A stretch of DNA of 64,000 bases, from contig JALGVT010000001.1 in NCBI GenBank assembly GCA_025774555.1, positions 1-64,000 of the forward strand, in the 5' to 3' direction. The position numbers and the translations under genes are program-made. The number at the start of each line of letters is the position of its first letter. Position 1 is the stretch's first letter. A model generated the notes under the pieces. The model ran no database searches and was not told the origin of the DNA. It saw only the letters and a program-made list of their open reading frames with translations. Source of the DNA: a candidate division LCP-89 bacterium. Lineage in GTDB: Bacteria; Electryoneota; B3-LCP. Positions 46,980 through 57,493 of this stretch are shown one piece after another.

Positions 46980-48713
46980 TTAAAGCTCCATCAATTCACG
47001 GACATATTTCAGAGGTGGAGAACCGAACGATAATAATGTATCGTGAAACTTCTTGAGATCTATATCTGATCCATGTTTAGCCCCATAAACACGCCTGATA
47101 TCATTGACTTCTACATTTCCGACGAAGTATGTAGATAGCTGAGTCGAGGTCAGGCAGGCGCGGCGCCATTTACCGGCAGCTTCTCCCTCTTCTTGAAATC
47201 CTTCTTCTATCAACAGGCGCATCACTTCGTCTTCCGTCATACCCGCAGTGTGTATCTTTTGATCGATTATGGCATTTATCGCGACTCGCAGGTGCATTTT
47301 CAACTGCTGTATCTTGACTTCAAGCCCGCCGTAGCCGTGTTCCATCATAAGCTGCTCGGCATAAGTAGCCCATCCTTCTAAAAAGGATCCGCTGGCAAAG
47401 ATGGCGCGCACTTTCGTCGGCGCTTCGAAGCTGTTGGCGTGAGAAAGCTGTAGATAATGACCCGGCATCGCCTCGTGAATGGTGAGGTCATGAAGCATGT
47501 AATCATTGTGCTCACGGAATGAAGAGAGTGCACGCTCCTGTGACCAGTCTTTCGGTGTCGGGGAGATTGCGTAATATGTCGTCTGATCTGGTTCCAATGG
47601 TCCCGGCGCATCACAGTAAGCCGTGATGACGCCGCGCTGGAATTCCGGCATTACGATGAGGTTGATCGGATCATCGGGAACAGTAACTAAATCATTAGCG
47701 ATCACAAAATCCCTCGCCTCATCCAGACATTTCTCGGCTACCGCAACGATGGTTTCGTTTGTCGGATGCGAATCAGCTAACTTATCGACCACATATTTTA
47801 TAACTTGTTTTCTCTCCTGCGGACTATCCCCGACAACGGCATCTGGCAGGTAGCTTTTATATAGCACAAGCGCAGTTTCAAACATGACTTCGTGTGTTTT
47901 GATAAGATCGAGTTCTGCGCGCTCGAGGATCTCCTCCATAGAAATATCAGATTCCAAGGTGAACCGCAGCTTTGCTCTGAACTTTTCCTCACCCAGACGG
48001 AAATCGCCTGTTGACCGAGGCAGAAGATCGTTCTCAAGCCAGTTTGTATATTCTTCTAACGCTGCAATCGCAGTTTCTCGAGCCGGTTCGATATCAGCTC
48101 TGATTTCAGGAACTTGTTCAATGAATTCCTCGAGCTTATGGCGTATCAGAGATATGCTCCCTCTACTCTGAAGGATAGCTGTTTCTGTGAATATCTTCGG
48201 GGGATTGATAAGGTTAGACCTGGCTTCATTCAATACGCCTGGCACCTCTAACAGACGTTCTTTTACGCTTATCAGGCGCTCTTCCAGTGGCGCAAAGTCT
48301 CGGACAAGCAGATAGTAGATCGATCCTCCAACTTTATAGAATTGCGGGTTCCACTGCTGTTCTTTTAATACCTCCTGACTGAAGATAGATTCCTCGATGT
48401 TATGACTGAGGATGAAATAATCTATCCGATTGACGTTGCTGAGACGTTCCGGATTCACCTTTTCCAGCAATTCAAGATACTCTTTATCAAGTTCAAGAGC
48501 CGCTTTGAAACCTGCCTCACTGTAATCATTCAGGTGATTATCGTACCGATGGTCGCCGAGCGCGGTGGCAGTCTCCGGAAACATCTGCAGAGATTTCTCA
48601 ATGTATTCACCGGCTAATTTTTCAAATCTCTGATCTTCTGTAGGTGAAACTCCACACGATGCAAGCAGCATGATAGTCGATATGGATAGAAACACTATAA
48701 CCATTATTCTCAT
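46980..48713 (-). CDS. DUF885 family lipoprotein
   Basis: Lipobox LLASCG; LTIHEAMPGHYLQLSHAN, FLEGWATYAEQLMMEHGYG. Confidence 0.9.
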   Translation of the reverse strand: MRIMVIVFLSISTIMLLASCGVSPTEDQRFEKLAGEYIEKSLQMFPETATALGDHRYDNHLNDYSEAGFKAALELDKEYLELLEKVNPERLSNVNRIDYFILSHNIEESIFSQEVLKEQQWNPQFYKVGGSIYYLLVRDFAPLEERLISVKERLLEVPGVLNEARSNLINPPKIFTETAILQSRGSISLIRHKLEEFIEQVPEIRADIEPARETAIAALEEYTNWLENDLLPRSTGDFRLGEEKFRAKLRFTLESDISMEEILERAELDLIKTHEVMFETALVLYKSYLPDAVVGDSPQERKQVIKYVVDKLADSHPTNETIVAVAEKCLDEARDFVIANDLVTVPDDPINLIVMPEFQRGVITAYCDAPGPLEPDQTTYYAISPTPKDWSQERALSSFREHNDYMLHDLTIHEAMPGHYLQLSHANSFEAPTKVRAIFASGSFLEGWATYAEQLMMEHGYGGLEVKIQQLKMHLRVAINAIIDQKIHTAGMTEDEVMRLLIEEGFQEEGEAAGKWRRACLTSTQLSTYFVGNVEVNDIRRVYGAKHGSDIDLKKFHDTLLSFGSPPLKYVRELMEL

Positions 48714-49036
48714 TTTACGACTCCTCTTTAAGGTGACAGTTCTATTCTCATTTCAAGGATTTTACAAGTCTCCCGCATAATATAATCCTAAACCAGTCAA
48801 ACTCAAACTGTATAATACAAATAAAGTCGAGATGAGGGCTTATAAATATTATTAAGACTGAGCGATTAACGCAGGATAGCGCTAAGAAGAAAACAGCCTG
48901 CCACTCGGTGTTAAGATTTCAGCTTAGTTTTCTAATCGCAGATTTCCATTGACATTGACATATAAATTATTTAAATTTATTCATATATAGTTCAGTTTTA
49001 TCACTATGCACCCTCCACCATAAATCGCCATCTGTA

Positions 49037-50764
49037 ATGGACAATTTTAATTGGAAAGATTTTATTGAAGCAGATGGCGTTGCCATCATCAATCCGGATC
49101 TGAGAATTACCTATTTCAGCCCCGCCGCGGAACAGCTTACCGGCTATAAAGCCTGGGAAATAGTTTCTAAGAACTGCTCATTCATATTTCGGAAATGGGA
49201 TGAAATCAAGGATCAAATACAGAACGTTCTCGAAGGCGGAGAACCTCGGTCTGATGACTTAATCGAGATTAATAGAGCTGATGGAAAAATAAAAACTCTC
49301 TATGCTTCTTTAACACCGATTTCACTAAATAACCAGCGAGTCCAAGGGACTCTGGTTGTCTTTCAATCGTTAGAAAAAGTGCTTCCCCTTTATAATTCCC
49401 TGCTGGAAAAAACTGCGGAACTGATCAGTGAGCGTAACAAGTTAGACGCCATTTTCAACAGCAGGTTAGAAGGCACTTTCACCATCGATCAAGAATGCAA
49501 TATTACCTCCTTTAACCGCTCGGCAGAAAAGATAACAGGATACGGCAGAGCAGAAGCCATCGGTCAGAAGTGCTGGGAGATCTTCCGATCTGAATTCTGC
49601 CGTGAAGGCTGCAGGAACGGAGGCGACCAGAGCCCCGCTATGCAGGAAAACAGCGCCAGATTCAAAGAACTGTACATTAACAGAAAAGACAACAGAGAAG
49701 TGTTTCTCCGGGTTACCACAGCTCCTTTATTCGATGCTGAAGGTAAGCATATAGGCGCAGTTGAGACGTTTCAAGACATTACAGAACTGCAAAATCTAAG
49801 TTCGCACCTTAACGACCGGTTTCGTCTCAGCAGCATCATCGGGCAGAGTAAGAGTATGGAGAGAGTTTACCGGATGATTGAGAATGTCAGCAAGAGCAAC
49901 AGCACTGTTCTAATCACCGGTGAAAACGGCACAGGAAAAGAGCTGGTGGCGCGGGCTATTCACCTCAACAGTCACCGGCGTTCGGGTCCATTTACTGCCA
50001 TAAACTGCAGTGGGTTCGCTGAAACTCTGCTGGAGAGCGAGCTTTTTGGACACGAGAAGGGAGCATTCACAGGAGCTTATCAGAGCAAACAGGGCAGGTT
50101 TGAGATGGCACAGGGAGGCACCCTCTTCCTTGACGAAGTCGGCGATATATTGCCCTCTGTGCAGGTGAAATTGCTGCGTGTTCTGGAAACACGCCAGTTC
50201 GAACGAGTAGGTAGCAATAAATCCATCAAGATGGACGTCCGCTTGATAGCCGCCACCAACAAAGACATCGCCAAACTCGTCAAAAAGGAAGAGTTCAGGG
50301 AGGATTTTTACTACAGAATCAACGTCATAAACATTCACCTGCCACCGCTGCGTGAAAGAATAGACGATCTGCCCTTATTGCTTCAAAATCTCATAGAAAA
50401 AAATTCATCGAAATTCAACAAGACCATCTCCAACGTATCGCCTTCAGCTCTGAAGCTTTTAAAAGCATACGATTGGCCCGGCAACATCAGAGAACTCGAA
50501 AACGTCCTCGAACACGCTTTTGTCATGTGTCACGGCGACATGATCGACACAGATCATCTACCGGAAAGATTTCTAAACATACACGTCCCTATCGAAGACG
50601 TAGATGATTCATCAGCGCCTGCAGAACCGCTGAAATACGCCGAAAAAATCATAATCAGTCAGTATCTTGAGAAATATCACGGTCACAGGGGGAAAATAGC
50701 TGAGGCTCTGGGCATTGACAAGACAACCCTCTGGCGAAAAATGAAGAAATACGAACTGCTCTAA
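49037..50764 (+). CDS. PAS-PAS-AAA-Fis sigma54-dependent activator
   Basis: Two PAS domains, GENGTGKE, GHEKGAFTGAYQSKQGRF, C-terminal HTH. Confidence 0.94.
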   Translation: MDNFNWKDFIEADGVAIINPDLRITYFSPAAEQLTGYKAWEIVSKNCSFIFRKWDEIKDQIQNVLEGGEPRSDDLIEINRADGKIKTLYASLTPISLNNQRVQGTLVVFQSLEKVLPLYNSLLEKTAELISERNKLDAIFNSRLEGTFTIDQECNITSFNRSAEKITGYGRAEAIGQKCWEIFRSEFCREGCRNGGDQSPAMQENSARFKELYINRKDNREVFLRVTTAPLFDAEGKHIGAVETFQDITELQNLSSHLNDRFRLSSIIGQSKSMERVYRMIENVSKSNSTVLITGENGTGKELVARAIHLNSHRRSGPFTAINCSGFAETLLESELFGHEKGAFTGAYQSKQGRFEMAQGGTLFLDEVGDILPSVQVKLLRVLETRQFERVGSNKSIKMDVRLIAATNKDIAKLVKKEEFREDFYYRINVINIHLPPLRERIDDLPLLLQNLIEKNSSKFNKTISNVSPSALKLLKAYDWPGNIRELENVLEHAFVMCHGDMIDTDHLPERFLNIHVPIEDVDDSSAPAEPLKYAEKIIISQYLEKYHGHRGKIAEALGIDKTTLWRKMKKYELL

Positions 50765-50891
50765 AACCACCACGTTAAACAGGTTTCAGCAAACCCTGCC
50801 CTTCTCATTCCATTGTAAAGTGCATCTCATGTAACCATTTCCAACAAAACCAGCCCTAATCCACCTCTCCCTAATCAATCCAGAATCAATG

Positions 50892-50938
50892 ATTGCAATA
50901 TTGCAATTAGCAATTATTTGTGATTGCATGAATGCAAT
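50892..50938. promoter_or_regulatory. two palindromic candidate enhancer sites
   Basis: ATTGCAATATTGCAAT (50892-50907) and ATTGCAT-GA-ATGCAAT (50923-50938), centres 31 bp apart. Confidence 0.65.
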
Positions 50939-51002
50939 TAATTGTGTGGTTTATAAATATATATATTCAATAATTACTATATATTACAAATACTATCTGC
51001 TA

Positions 51003-51018
51003 TGGCATGCTGTTTGTA
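51003..51018 (+). promoter_or_regulatory. sigma54 promoter
   Basis: TGGCATGctgtTTGTA, close to TGGCACG-N4-TTGCW; 84 bp upstream of ATG 51087. Confidence 0.75.
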
Positions 51019-51086
51019 TAAATATGTCAAACTATGAACCCGCATCTCTTTATTGGCTTCAAATATGCTAATTTGTGGAGGACAAA

Positions 51087-53036
51087 ATGTCACTGAAATA
51101 TAAGCGCCTCCTTGAGCCGGGCAGAATCGGCGGCATCGAAATTCCCAACCGCATTATCAAGGCTCCGCAGTCAACCGGTTTAGGTCAAATAGATGGATCC
51201 GTTTCTGAACGTTTGATTAGGCATTATAAGGAGCTTGCAAGAGGGGGTACCGGGTTGATTATTGTGGAGAGCGCTTATGTGGATAAGATTGCCAGCAAAT
51301 CCTCACATTGTCAATTGAGCATTTGTGATAATGAGGACACTCCTGGATTAGCCTGGCTGGCGGAAACGATCAAAGATCAAGGATGCCGCTCCGCTATTCA
51401 GATCGATCACTGCGGCAGACAGAAGTATCTGGGGACGCCTCCTATTAAATCGGCTTCAGCGGTAACCTGGTCCACGCTCTATGAGCGCGTCGGCGCTGAT
51501 GCAATACCTGAACCCCTGACTCTTAATGAAATTGAAGCAATCGTCGCGGCATTCGGCGACGCGGCTTTGCGCGCCAGGACAGCCGGTTTCGATTGTGTTG
51601 AGATCAACGGAGCTCACGGGTATTTGATAACCAATTTCCTGTCTCCGCACACCAATAAACGCGATGACGTCTATGGTGGATCTCTGGATAACCGCATGCG
51701 ATTGCTTATACAGGTATATTCCAGCATCCGTTCAAAGGTTGGACAAGACTTCCCTGTTATAGCGCGGCTAAGCGGGACGGATTACGAACCTGATGGCTTC
51801 GGAATTGATGAAACGGTCGAAGTATCAAAGGTACTTGTATCAAAAGGCATTGATGCAATTCACGTTTCAGGAGGCGATAATAATCAGATGATTCACCAGG
51901 TGAGCCCTATGTCGATCCCTGCTGGACATAACGTGTGGGCTGCCGAAGCATTGAAGAGAGAGAAAGGTATCAATGTCCCCATTATTGCATCCGGATCTAT
52001 CACAACTCCGGAATTGGCTGATGACATACTGTTTTCCAGCAAAGGCGACTTTATAAGTTTAGGAAGACCGCTCTGGGCGGATCAATATTGGGTGAATAAA
52101 ATCAAGAATGGTAATCCAGAGGATATCAGACCCTGCATTCGCTGCAATGAGGGTTGTCTGGAGAGGACTTTTTACAAGTTCAGGTCGGTGGCGTGCAGCG
52201 TTAATCACACTCTTGGACGCGAGGGTGAGATTAACATAACGCCTGCTGTAAAAAAGAAGAAAATCGCGGTTATTGGAGGTGGACCGGCAGGAATGGAAGC
52301 GGCGAGAGTATGCGCTTTGCGAGCACATGACGTTACCCTCTACGAAAAGCGAAAACTTGGTGGATTCTTAAACGAATCCTCAGCGCCCAGATTCAAGTCT
52401 GATCTCAAACCATTTATGAGGTACCAGCAAACTCAAATAAAGAAATTAAAGATCCCAGTTATCGAAAAAGAGGCGACACTTGAAGTTCTCGCTGATTCAG
52501 GGTATGATTCAATAATAATTGCCACAGGCGCCAAACCGATGAAACTGGACGTTCCCGGTATTGATAAATCTTTCGTGTGTGAAGCCGCCAATGTCTTTGC
52601 TGGGAAAGCTAAACTCGGCAAATTGGTTATCGTCATAGGCGGAAACATGATTGGAACGGAAACAGCCTTGTGGCTTGATGCGCAGGACAAGAACGTGGTT
52701 CTCCTGGAAACCTCAGACCAGATCATGGCTGATGGTAACACAACAGACCGAATCGCCCTCGGTGAAAAACTAACTATATCCAATATTCAGGTGCATACCG
52801 ACTCTCAACTCGAGAAGATAACCAATAAAGGCGTTATTGTCGATTGCAAAGGCAATAAGGCGGAATTTCAGTGCGATTCCGTTGTTTTAGCTGTGGGTTA
52901 CACACCTGATACAACGCTGGCTGAGAAGCTTCGAAAAGAGACAGATATTGATATTCACACCGTTGGTAACTGTGTTCGTACCGGGAAAATCTTCGACGCT
53001 ATTCACTCTGCATATAAAACCGCTATAAGTATTTAA
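51087..53036 (+). CDS. OYE-type NADH:flavin oxidoreductase with FAD/NAD module (2,4-dienoyl-CoA reductase-like)
   Basis: NRIIKAPQST, HPHN-equivalent, INGAHGYLITNFLSPHTNKRDDVYGGSLDNR, CIRCNEGCLER, VIGGGPAGMEAARVCALRAHDVTLYEK. Confidence 0.92.
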   Translation: MSLKYKRLLEPGRIGGIEIPNRIIKAPQSTGLGQIDGSVSERLIRHYKELARGGTGLIIVESAYVDKIASKSSHCQLSICDNEDTPGLAWLAETIKDQGCRSAIQIDHCGRQKYLGTPPIKSASAVTWSTLYERVGADAIPEPLTLNEIEAIVAAFGDAALRARTAGFDCVEINGAHGYLITNFLSPHTNKRDDVYGGSLDNRMRLLIQVYSSIRSKVGQDFPVIARLSGTDYEPDGFGIDETVEVSKVLVSKGIDAIHVSGGDNNQMIHQVSPMSIPAGHNVWAAEALKREKGINVPIIASGSITTPELADDILFSSKGDFISLGRPLWADQYWVNKIKNGNPEDIRPCIRCNEGCLERTFYKFRSVACSVNHTLGREGEINITPAVKKKKIAVIGGGPAGMEAARVCALRAHDVTLYEKRKLGGFLNESSAPRFKSDLKPFMRYQQTQIKKLKIPVIEKEATLEVLADSGYDSIIIATGAKPMKLDVPGIDKSFVCEAANVFAGKAKLGKLVIVIGGNMIGTETALWLDAQDKNVVLLETSDQIMADGNTTDRIALGEKLTISNIQVHTDSQLEKITNKGVIVDCKGNKAEFQCDSVVLAVGYTPDTTLAEKLRKETDIDIHTVGNCVRTGKIFDAIHSAYKTAISI

Positions 53037-53054
53037 TCCGAAGCTGGAAAAAAG

Positions 53055-54686
53055 ATGAATCTACGCTCAAGGATAATTGCAGTTTTATTAACTGTGTCAC
53101 TTCTCCCCATCCTGTTGATGGGTATAAGCGCCTGGTTCGTCTTCGGACAGCTATTAGAGCGCAAATCTTTAGAACTGCAGAATACTGTATTAAAAAGCCA
53201 TGCTGACGCCATTGAATCCTATCTCGCGAAACATCTGAATTCACTCCAACTTTTAGCCAGCACACAGGAACTAAAACAGATCGCAGAGCAGAATACACTA
53301 AATGAAGTATTTACAAGCCTGAACGAGAGCAGCCGTAGCGCTTTCGAGGATCTGGGAGTTATCAGCGCGGATGGAAATCATTTAGCGTATGTCGGGCAGT
53401 ACGATCTAATGGGGAAGAATTACCGGGAAGCAGACTGGTTCAAGCAGGTGATGTTGGAAGGAACCTATATCAGTGATGTATTCTTAGGTTTCCGGAAGGC
53501 TCCCCATTGCATCATCGCAGTTAAAACAACAGACGGAAATCAACCCTGGATACTGCGCGGGACAATCAACAGCAAACAGTTCGATGATCTCGTCTCCACA
53601 GGCGCTTTAGGAGAAACCGGCGATGTTTTCATCGTCAACCGCGAGGGTATTTATCAGACGACGTCCAGATCGGGAATAGTGCTGGAAACATCCGCATTTA
53701 CTGATTCGCACAGCTTTCAAGGCGTACAAGACCGCAAGGTGCAAGTCAATAGCGTTGAGAAAATACAGGTAACTACCTGGATCAAGCATGATAACTGGCT
53801 TTTAGTGGCAGAGCAGGATGCCGCCGAAGTGCGAGCCCCTGTCAACCGGGCTATTGCGAAGGGAGCCTTGATTGTCCTTATCGCCGTTATTTTAATCGTG
53901 GTGACCACTTTTCTGGCAACCAGACACCTGACTAACCTGGTCGATAAGGCAAATGCCCAGCGTGAAGAAATCTTCAGAGCCTTCACACGCTCGGCAAAAC
54001 TCGCTTCTGTAGGCGAACTCGCAACCGGATTAGCTCATGAGATCAATAACCCCTTAGCCATCATCAGCGCAGACCAGACGAACATCAGCGATATAGTTTT
54101 AGAGATGCCTGAAGCCGGCGAAGATCGAATTGAACTGCTCGAATCGGTCAAACGAATTAAACGCCAGGTAGAGCGATGCAGAACTATCACGACCAAGATG
54201 CTCCAATTCGGGCGGAAGAGTGACAGTCAATTAGTGTTGACGAACGCCGCTGTCGCCTTGCGTGAAATAGGCTCACTTCTGGAGCGGCAGGCAAAAGTGC
54301 GCAACGTTGAATTGATTCCGGATATAGAAGAAAATCTTCCTGACGTCATGATCGATCCGCTGGAACTTGAACAGGTTTTGGTCAATCTGATAAACAACTC
54401 ATTGCAGGCTCTTCCGGAGGGGGGAACGGTGCGTATCGTCGGAAAACAAGTAGGCGATGAAGTGTTGATTGAGGTGATAGATACCGGAAACGGCATTCGT
54501 CCAAAAGATCTCCAACGGATTTTCGAGCCGTTCTTTACCACCAAGCCGGTCGGCGAAGGAACAGGTCTGGGCTTGTCCGTCTGTTATGGAATAGTGAAAT
54601 CCTGGGGTGGAATAATTGAAGCGGAAAGCGAAGTCGGGAAAGGAACAACCATGCGTATAAAAATTCCGCTGTCAAACGATTCGTAA
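53055..54686 (+). CDS. membrane sensor histidine kinase with dCache-like domain
   Basis: TM-periplasmic-TM; SVGELATGLAHEINNPLAIISADQ; GTGLGLSVCYGIVKSWGG. Confidence 0.93.
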   Translation: MNLRSRIIAVLLTVSLLPILLMGISAWFVFGQLLERKSLELQNTVLKSHADAIESYLAKHLNSLQLLASTQELKQIAEQNTLNEVFTSLNESSRSAFEDLGVISADGNHLAYVGQYDLMGKNYREADWFKQVMLEGTYISDVFLGFRKAPHCIIAVKTTDGNQPWILRGTINSKQFDDLVSTGALGETGDVFIVNREGIYQTTSRSGIVLETSAFTDSHSFQGVQDRKVQVNSVEKIQVTTWIKHDNWLLVAEQDAAEVRAPVNRAIAKGALIVLIAVILIVVTTFLATRHLTNLVDKANAQREEIFRAFTRSAKLASVGELATGLAHEINNPLAIISADQTNISDIVLEMPEAGEDRIELLESVKRIKRQVERCRTITTKMLQFGRKSDSQLVLTNAAVALREIGSLLERQAKVRNVELIPDIEENLPDVMIDPLELEQVLVNLINNSLQALPEGGTVRIVGKQVGDEVLIEVIDTGNGIRPKDLQRIFEPFFTTKPVGEGTGLGLSVCYGIVKSWGGIIEAESEVGKGTTMRIKIPLSNDS

Positions 54687-54718
54687 AAAAAGTGAAACTA
54701 AAATATCTGAGGTAAAAA

Positions 54719-55552
54719 ATGGCTGATGAAGGTGAAAAAATCAGACTCCTCCTGGTGGATGATGAGGAAGAGTTTCTCACCTCCGCCGCAACCGCTCTAA
54801 AGCGCAGAGGCATAGAGGTGCAAACTGCCTGTGATGGTGAAAGCGCGCTGAAAATCATAGAACAAGATATTTTCGACGTTGTCGTCCTGGATTTGAAGAT
54901 GCCCGGAATCGACGGGACTGAAGTTGCCCGACGTATCCGAGAAAAACGCTATGATCTGCCGGTTATCATACTTACCGGACATGGCACCATCTCCCACGCT
55001 TTTGAAGTTGTGAAAGAGAGCGTGTGCGATTATCTGGCGAAACCCTGCGACATGGACGTTCTGGTTAACAAAATAAGAGAAGTGGTAAAAGCTAATACGG
55101 CGGAGAAAAAGACAGAGAATGCCGGGACGATCAACGTTTTAATCGTGGACGATGAAGAGGAACTGCTCGTGTCCCTGAAAACAGTGCTGGAGCGCCGTGG
55201 CACAACCGTCACAACAGCTAAGAGTGGCAAAGAGGCGCTTTCATTGCTTGGAACGTTGGACACAGAGGTAGTGATACTGGACGTAAAAATGCCGGATATG
55301 GACGGTCTCGAAGTGCTGGAAGCGATCAAGCGAGATCATCCTCTGCTGGAGGTTGTCCTCTTAACAGGACACCCGGATGTGGATAATGCTCTGCGCGGCA
55401 TCAAGATGGGGGCTTGTGCTTATTTAGTTAAACCTCCAGAAATTGAGGATCTGGTAGAAACGATTCGGAAAGCCTTTGATCTCCGCCAGGCAAAGCTGCA
55501 GCGGCAGCAGCAGCAAACTGTCCAGGACATCTTAAAAAAATACCCGGACTGA
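54719..55552 (+). CDS. tandem receiver-domain protein (REC-REC), no output domain
   Basis: LLLVDDEEEF..VVLDLKMPGIDG..ILTGHG..AKP and VLIVDDEEEL..VILDVKMPDMDG..LLTGHP..VKPP. Confidence 0.93.
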   Translation: MADEGEKIRLLLVDDEEEFLTSAATALKRRGIEVQTACDGESALKIIEQDIFDVVVLDLKMPGIDGTEVARRIREKRYDLPVIILTGHGTISHAFEVVKESVCDYLAKPCDMDVLVNKIREVVKANTAEKKTENAGTINVLIVDDEEELLVSLKTVLERRGTTVTTAKSGKEALSLLGTLDTEVVILDVKMPDMDGLEVLEAIKRDHPLLEVVLLTGHPDVDNALRGIKMGACAYLVKPPEIEDLVETIRKAFDLRQAKLQRQQQQTVQDILKKYPD

Positions 55553-55621
55553 GATATTTCTCGTCAATCATTAAGAATCTACAACCACTGATATACCCAC
55601 AACCAGGCGCTGGAGGTCTGT

Positions 55622-57466
55622 ATGGATAATACTCCGAAAGCAAAAAGCTCTGCCTACGATAAGTACATTAATTACAAGCGATTCTCTATCGCAGTCACTG
55701 CGTTTGTCGTCCTTCTGCTTATCCCTATCCCCAACAGCATGCTGGACGTCGCTGTGGAATACACGATGGGCGAGACTTACCTGCTGGATTTCTATACGAA
55801 GGAACTCTTCGATACTCCCATAGACGATGCCGAGCAGTGGCAGGCGCTGACCGCACGCGCCCTGGAAGGGTGCATGCGCCAGGGCGCGCTCGACAAAGCG
55901 AGTGTTGTAAGACGAAGCATGAAGCAGTTGAAGTCGATGGGTGTTGAGACCTCAGAGATACTCTACGGACGGTATCATACATTTATAGAGGGTCTCGATG
56001 AGGCATACGTAAACGATATGATGAAGCGCTCCCATGCCATGCGCCACGACAAATTATCATACCAGATGCTGAGCGAATCACAGCAGAAAGACGTTGACCA
56101 CTCAGCAAGAAACATCCGCATCTGCGTTGCCATGGTGGCGTTCGTGGTGATCTGTTTTGTCACGGAAGCGATGCCGCTGCCGGGAGTGGCTTTTTGTATC
56201 GGGTTAATCCTGGTGTTCTCAGGAATAGTTTCGCGCCGGGAGGTCGCCTCCCTTTTCTGGTCTGACGCCTGCTGGTTCATTATGGGCAGTCTGATGTTCG
56301 CCGCGGCATTCGTTAAGACGGGAGTCGATAAGCGTATATGTCTGCTGATTTTCAGGTCGCTGGCTAAGCCAAGCGTCGGATTCATTACCCTTATTCTAAT
56401 TGCAGTCATAGCGCCCAGCGCATCGTTCATATCCGATCATGCTCTCGCGGCTATTTTCCTGCCTATCGCCATGATTCTGTACAATAACAGTCTCGGAGCA
56501 CATGGGGAAGACACTGAGCTGGCAAAAATGCTCATGATTACCATAGCCATGGCATGCAATATCGGAGGCTTCGGCTCCCCTTCCGGCGGAGCGCGGAACG
56601 TGATCATGATGACCTATATGGAGGATATGTTCGGTATTACCATGGGTTATGGACAATGGATTGTCTATGGATTGCCCTTCGTCCTGATCATGATTCCCAT
56701 CCTATGGCTGGTAATCAACTGGCGTTTTAAACCGAAAATTCGAGATCTGCGCCCGGCGCTGGTTACGTTGAAAGAAGATATCGGTAGAATGGGCGGCTGG
56801 AATCGCAAGCAGATAATCGCGGTGATAATTTTCCTGGTCATGCTCTTCGGCTGGATCACAGAAAAGAATCTGCTGCTCAATCTGTTCGGTGTACGTCTCG
56901 GTATAGGCGTTATTGCAGTAGCCGGAGCGATGGCTTACCTCCTTACCGGCGTAGTCAATTGGCGCGATTATCAGGAGAAGGTTGATTGGGGAGTTGTCTG
57001 GCTCTATGCCGGCGCAATTATCTTCGGTCGCATCCTGGATCAGACCGGAACAGCCTATTGGATGGCTCGTTCAATAGTCGATGGTTTAGCCGGGATCGGA
57101 TTTGACTCGGGTCCAGCGCTATTGGGAGCGGGCACAGCGGTTACGGTTGGTTTGACGAATTTGATGGCTGACGGTCCTGCCGCCGCATCCGTGGGACCTA
57201 TTACGCTGAACATGGCGGCAGTGTCAAACCCCGGAACAACCCTGATACCTTTCATGGGTCTTGCCACAGCCTGCGCTTCTTCCTTTGCCTACCTGTTGGT
57301 GATCGGCACACCACCGAATGCTATCGTCTATTCCAGCGGTTATCTCGAAGCAAAGGATTTTCTGCGTGTCGGTGTTATTATGGCAATAATCGCGTTTGCT
57401 GTATTGTTATTACTCAGTATGTTCTACTGGCCCCTTATCGGTTTCGAGGGAATGCCTTCAGCCTGA
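55622..57466 (+). CDS. SLC13/DASS-like transporter with about 120-aa extracytoplasmic insertion
   Basis: Multi-TM; MACNIGGFGSPSGGARNVI, VIGTPPNAIVYSSGY; SNT-equivalents read SDH and ADG. Confidence 0.88.
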   Translation: MDNTPKAKSSAYDKYINYKRFSIAVTAFVVLLLIPIPNSMLDVAVEYTMGETYLLDFYTKELFDTPIDDAEQWQALTARALEGCMRQGALDKASVVRRSMKQLKSMGVETSEILYGRYHTFIEGLDEAYVNDMMKRSHAMRHDKLSYQMLSESQQKDVDHSARNIRICVAMVAFVVICFVTEAMPLPGVAFCIGLILVFSGIVSRREVASLFWSDACWFIMGSLMFAAAFVKTGVDKRICLLIFRSLAKPSVGFITLILIAVIAPSASFISDHALAAIFLPIAMILYNNSLGAHGEDTELAKMLMITIAMACNIGGFGSPSGGARNVIMMTYMEDMFGITMGYGQWIVYGLPFVLIMIPILWLVINWRFKPKIRDLRPALVTLKEDIGRMGGWNRKQIIAVIIFLVMLFGWITEKNLLLNLFGVRLGIGVIAVAGAMAYLLTGVVNWRDYQEKVDWGVVWLYAGAIIFGRILDQTGTAYWMARSIVDGLAGIGFDSGPALLGAGTAVTVGLTNLMADGPAAASVGPITLNMAAVSNPGTTLIPFMGLATACASSFAYLLVIGTPPNAIVYSSGYLEAKDFLRVGVIMAIIAFAVLLLLSMFYWPLIGFEGMPSA

Positions 57467-57493
57467 ATCCCGCTCGTAAAATAGGAGTTAATA

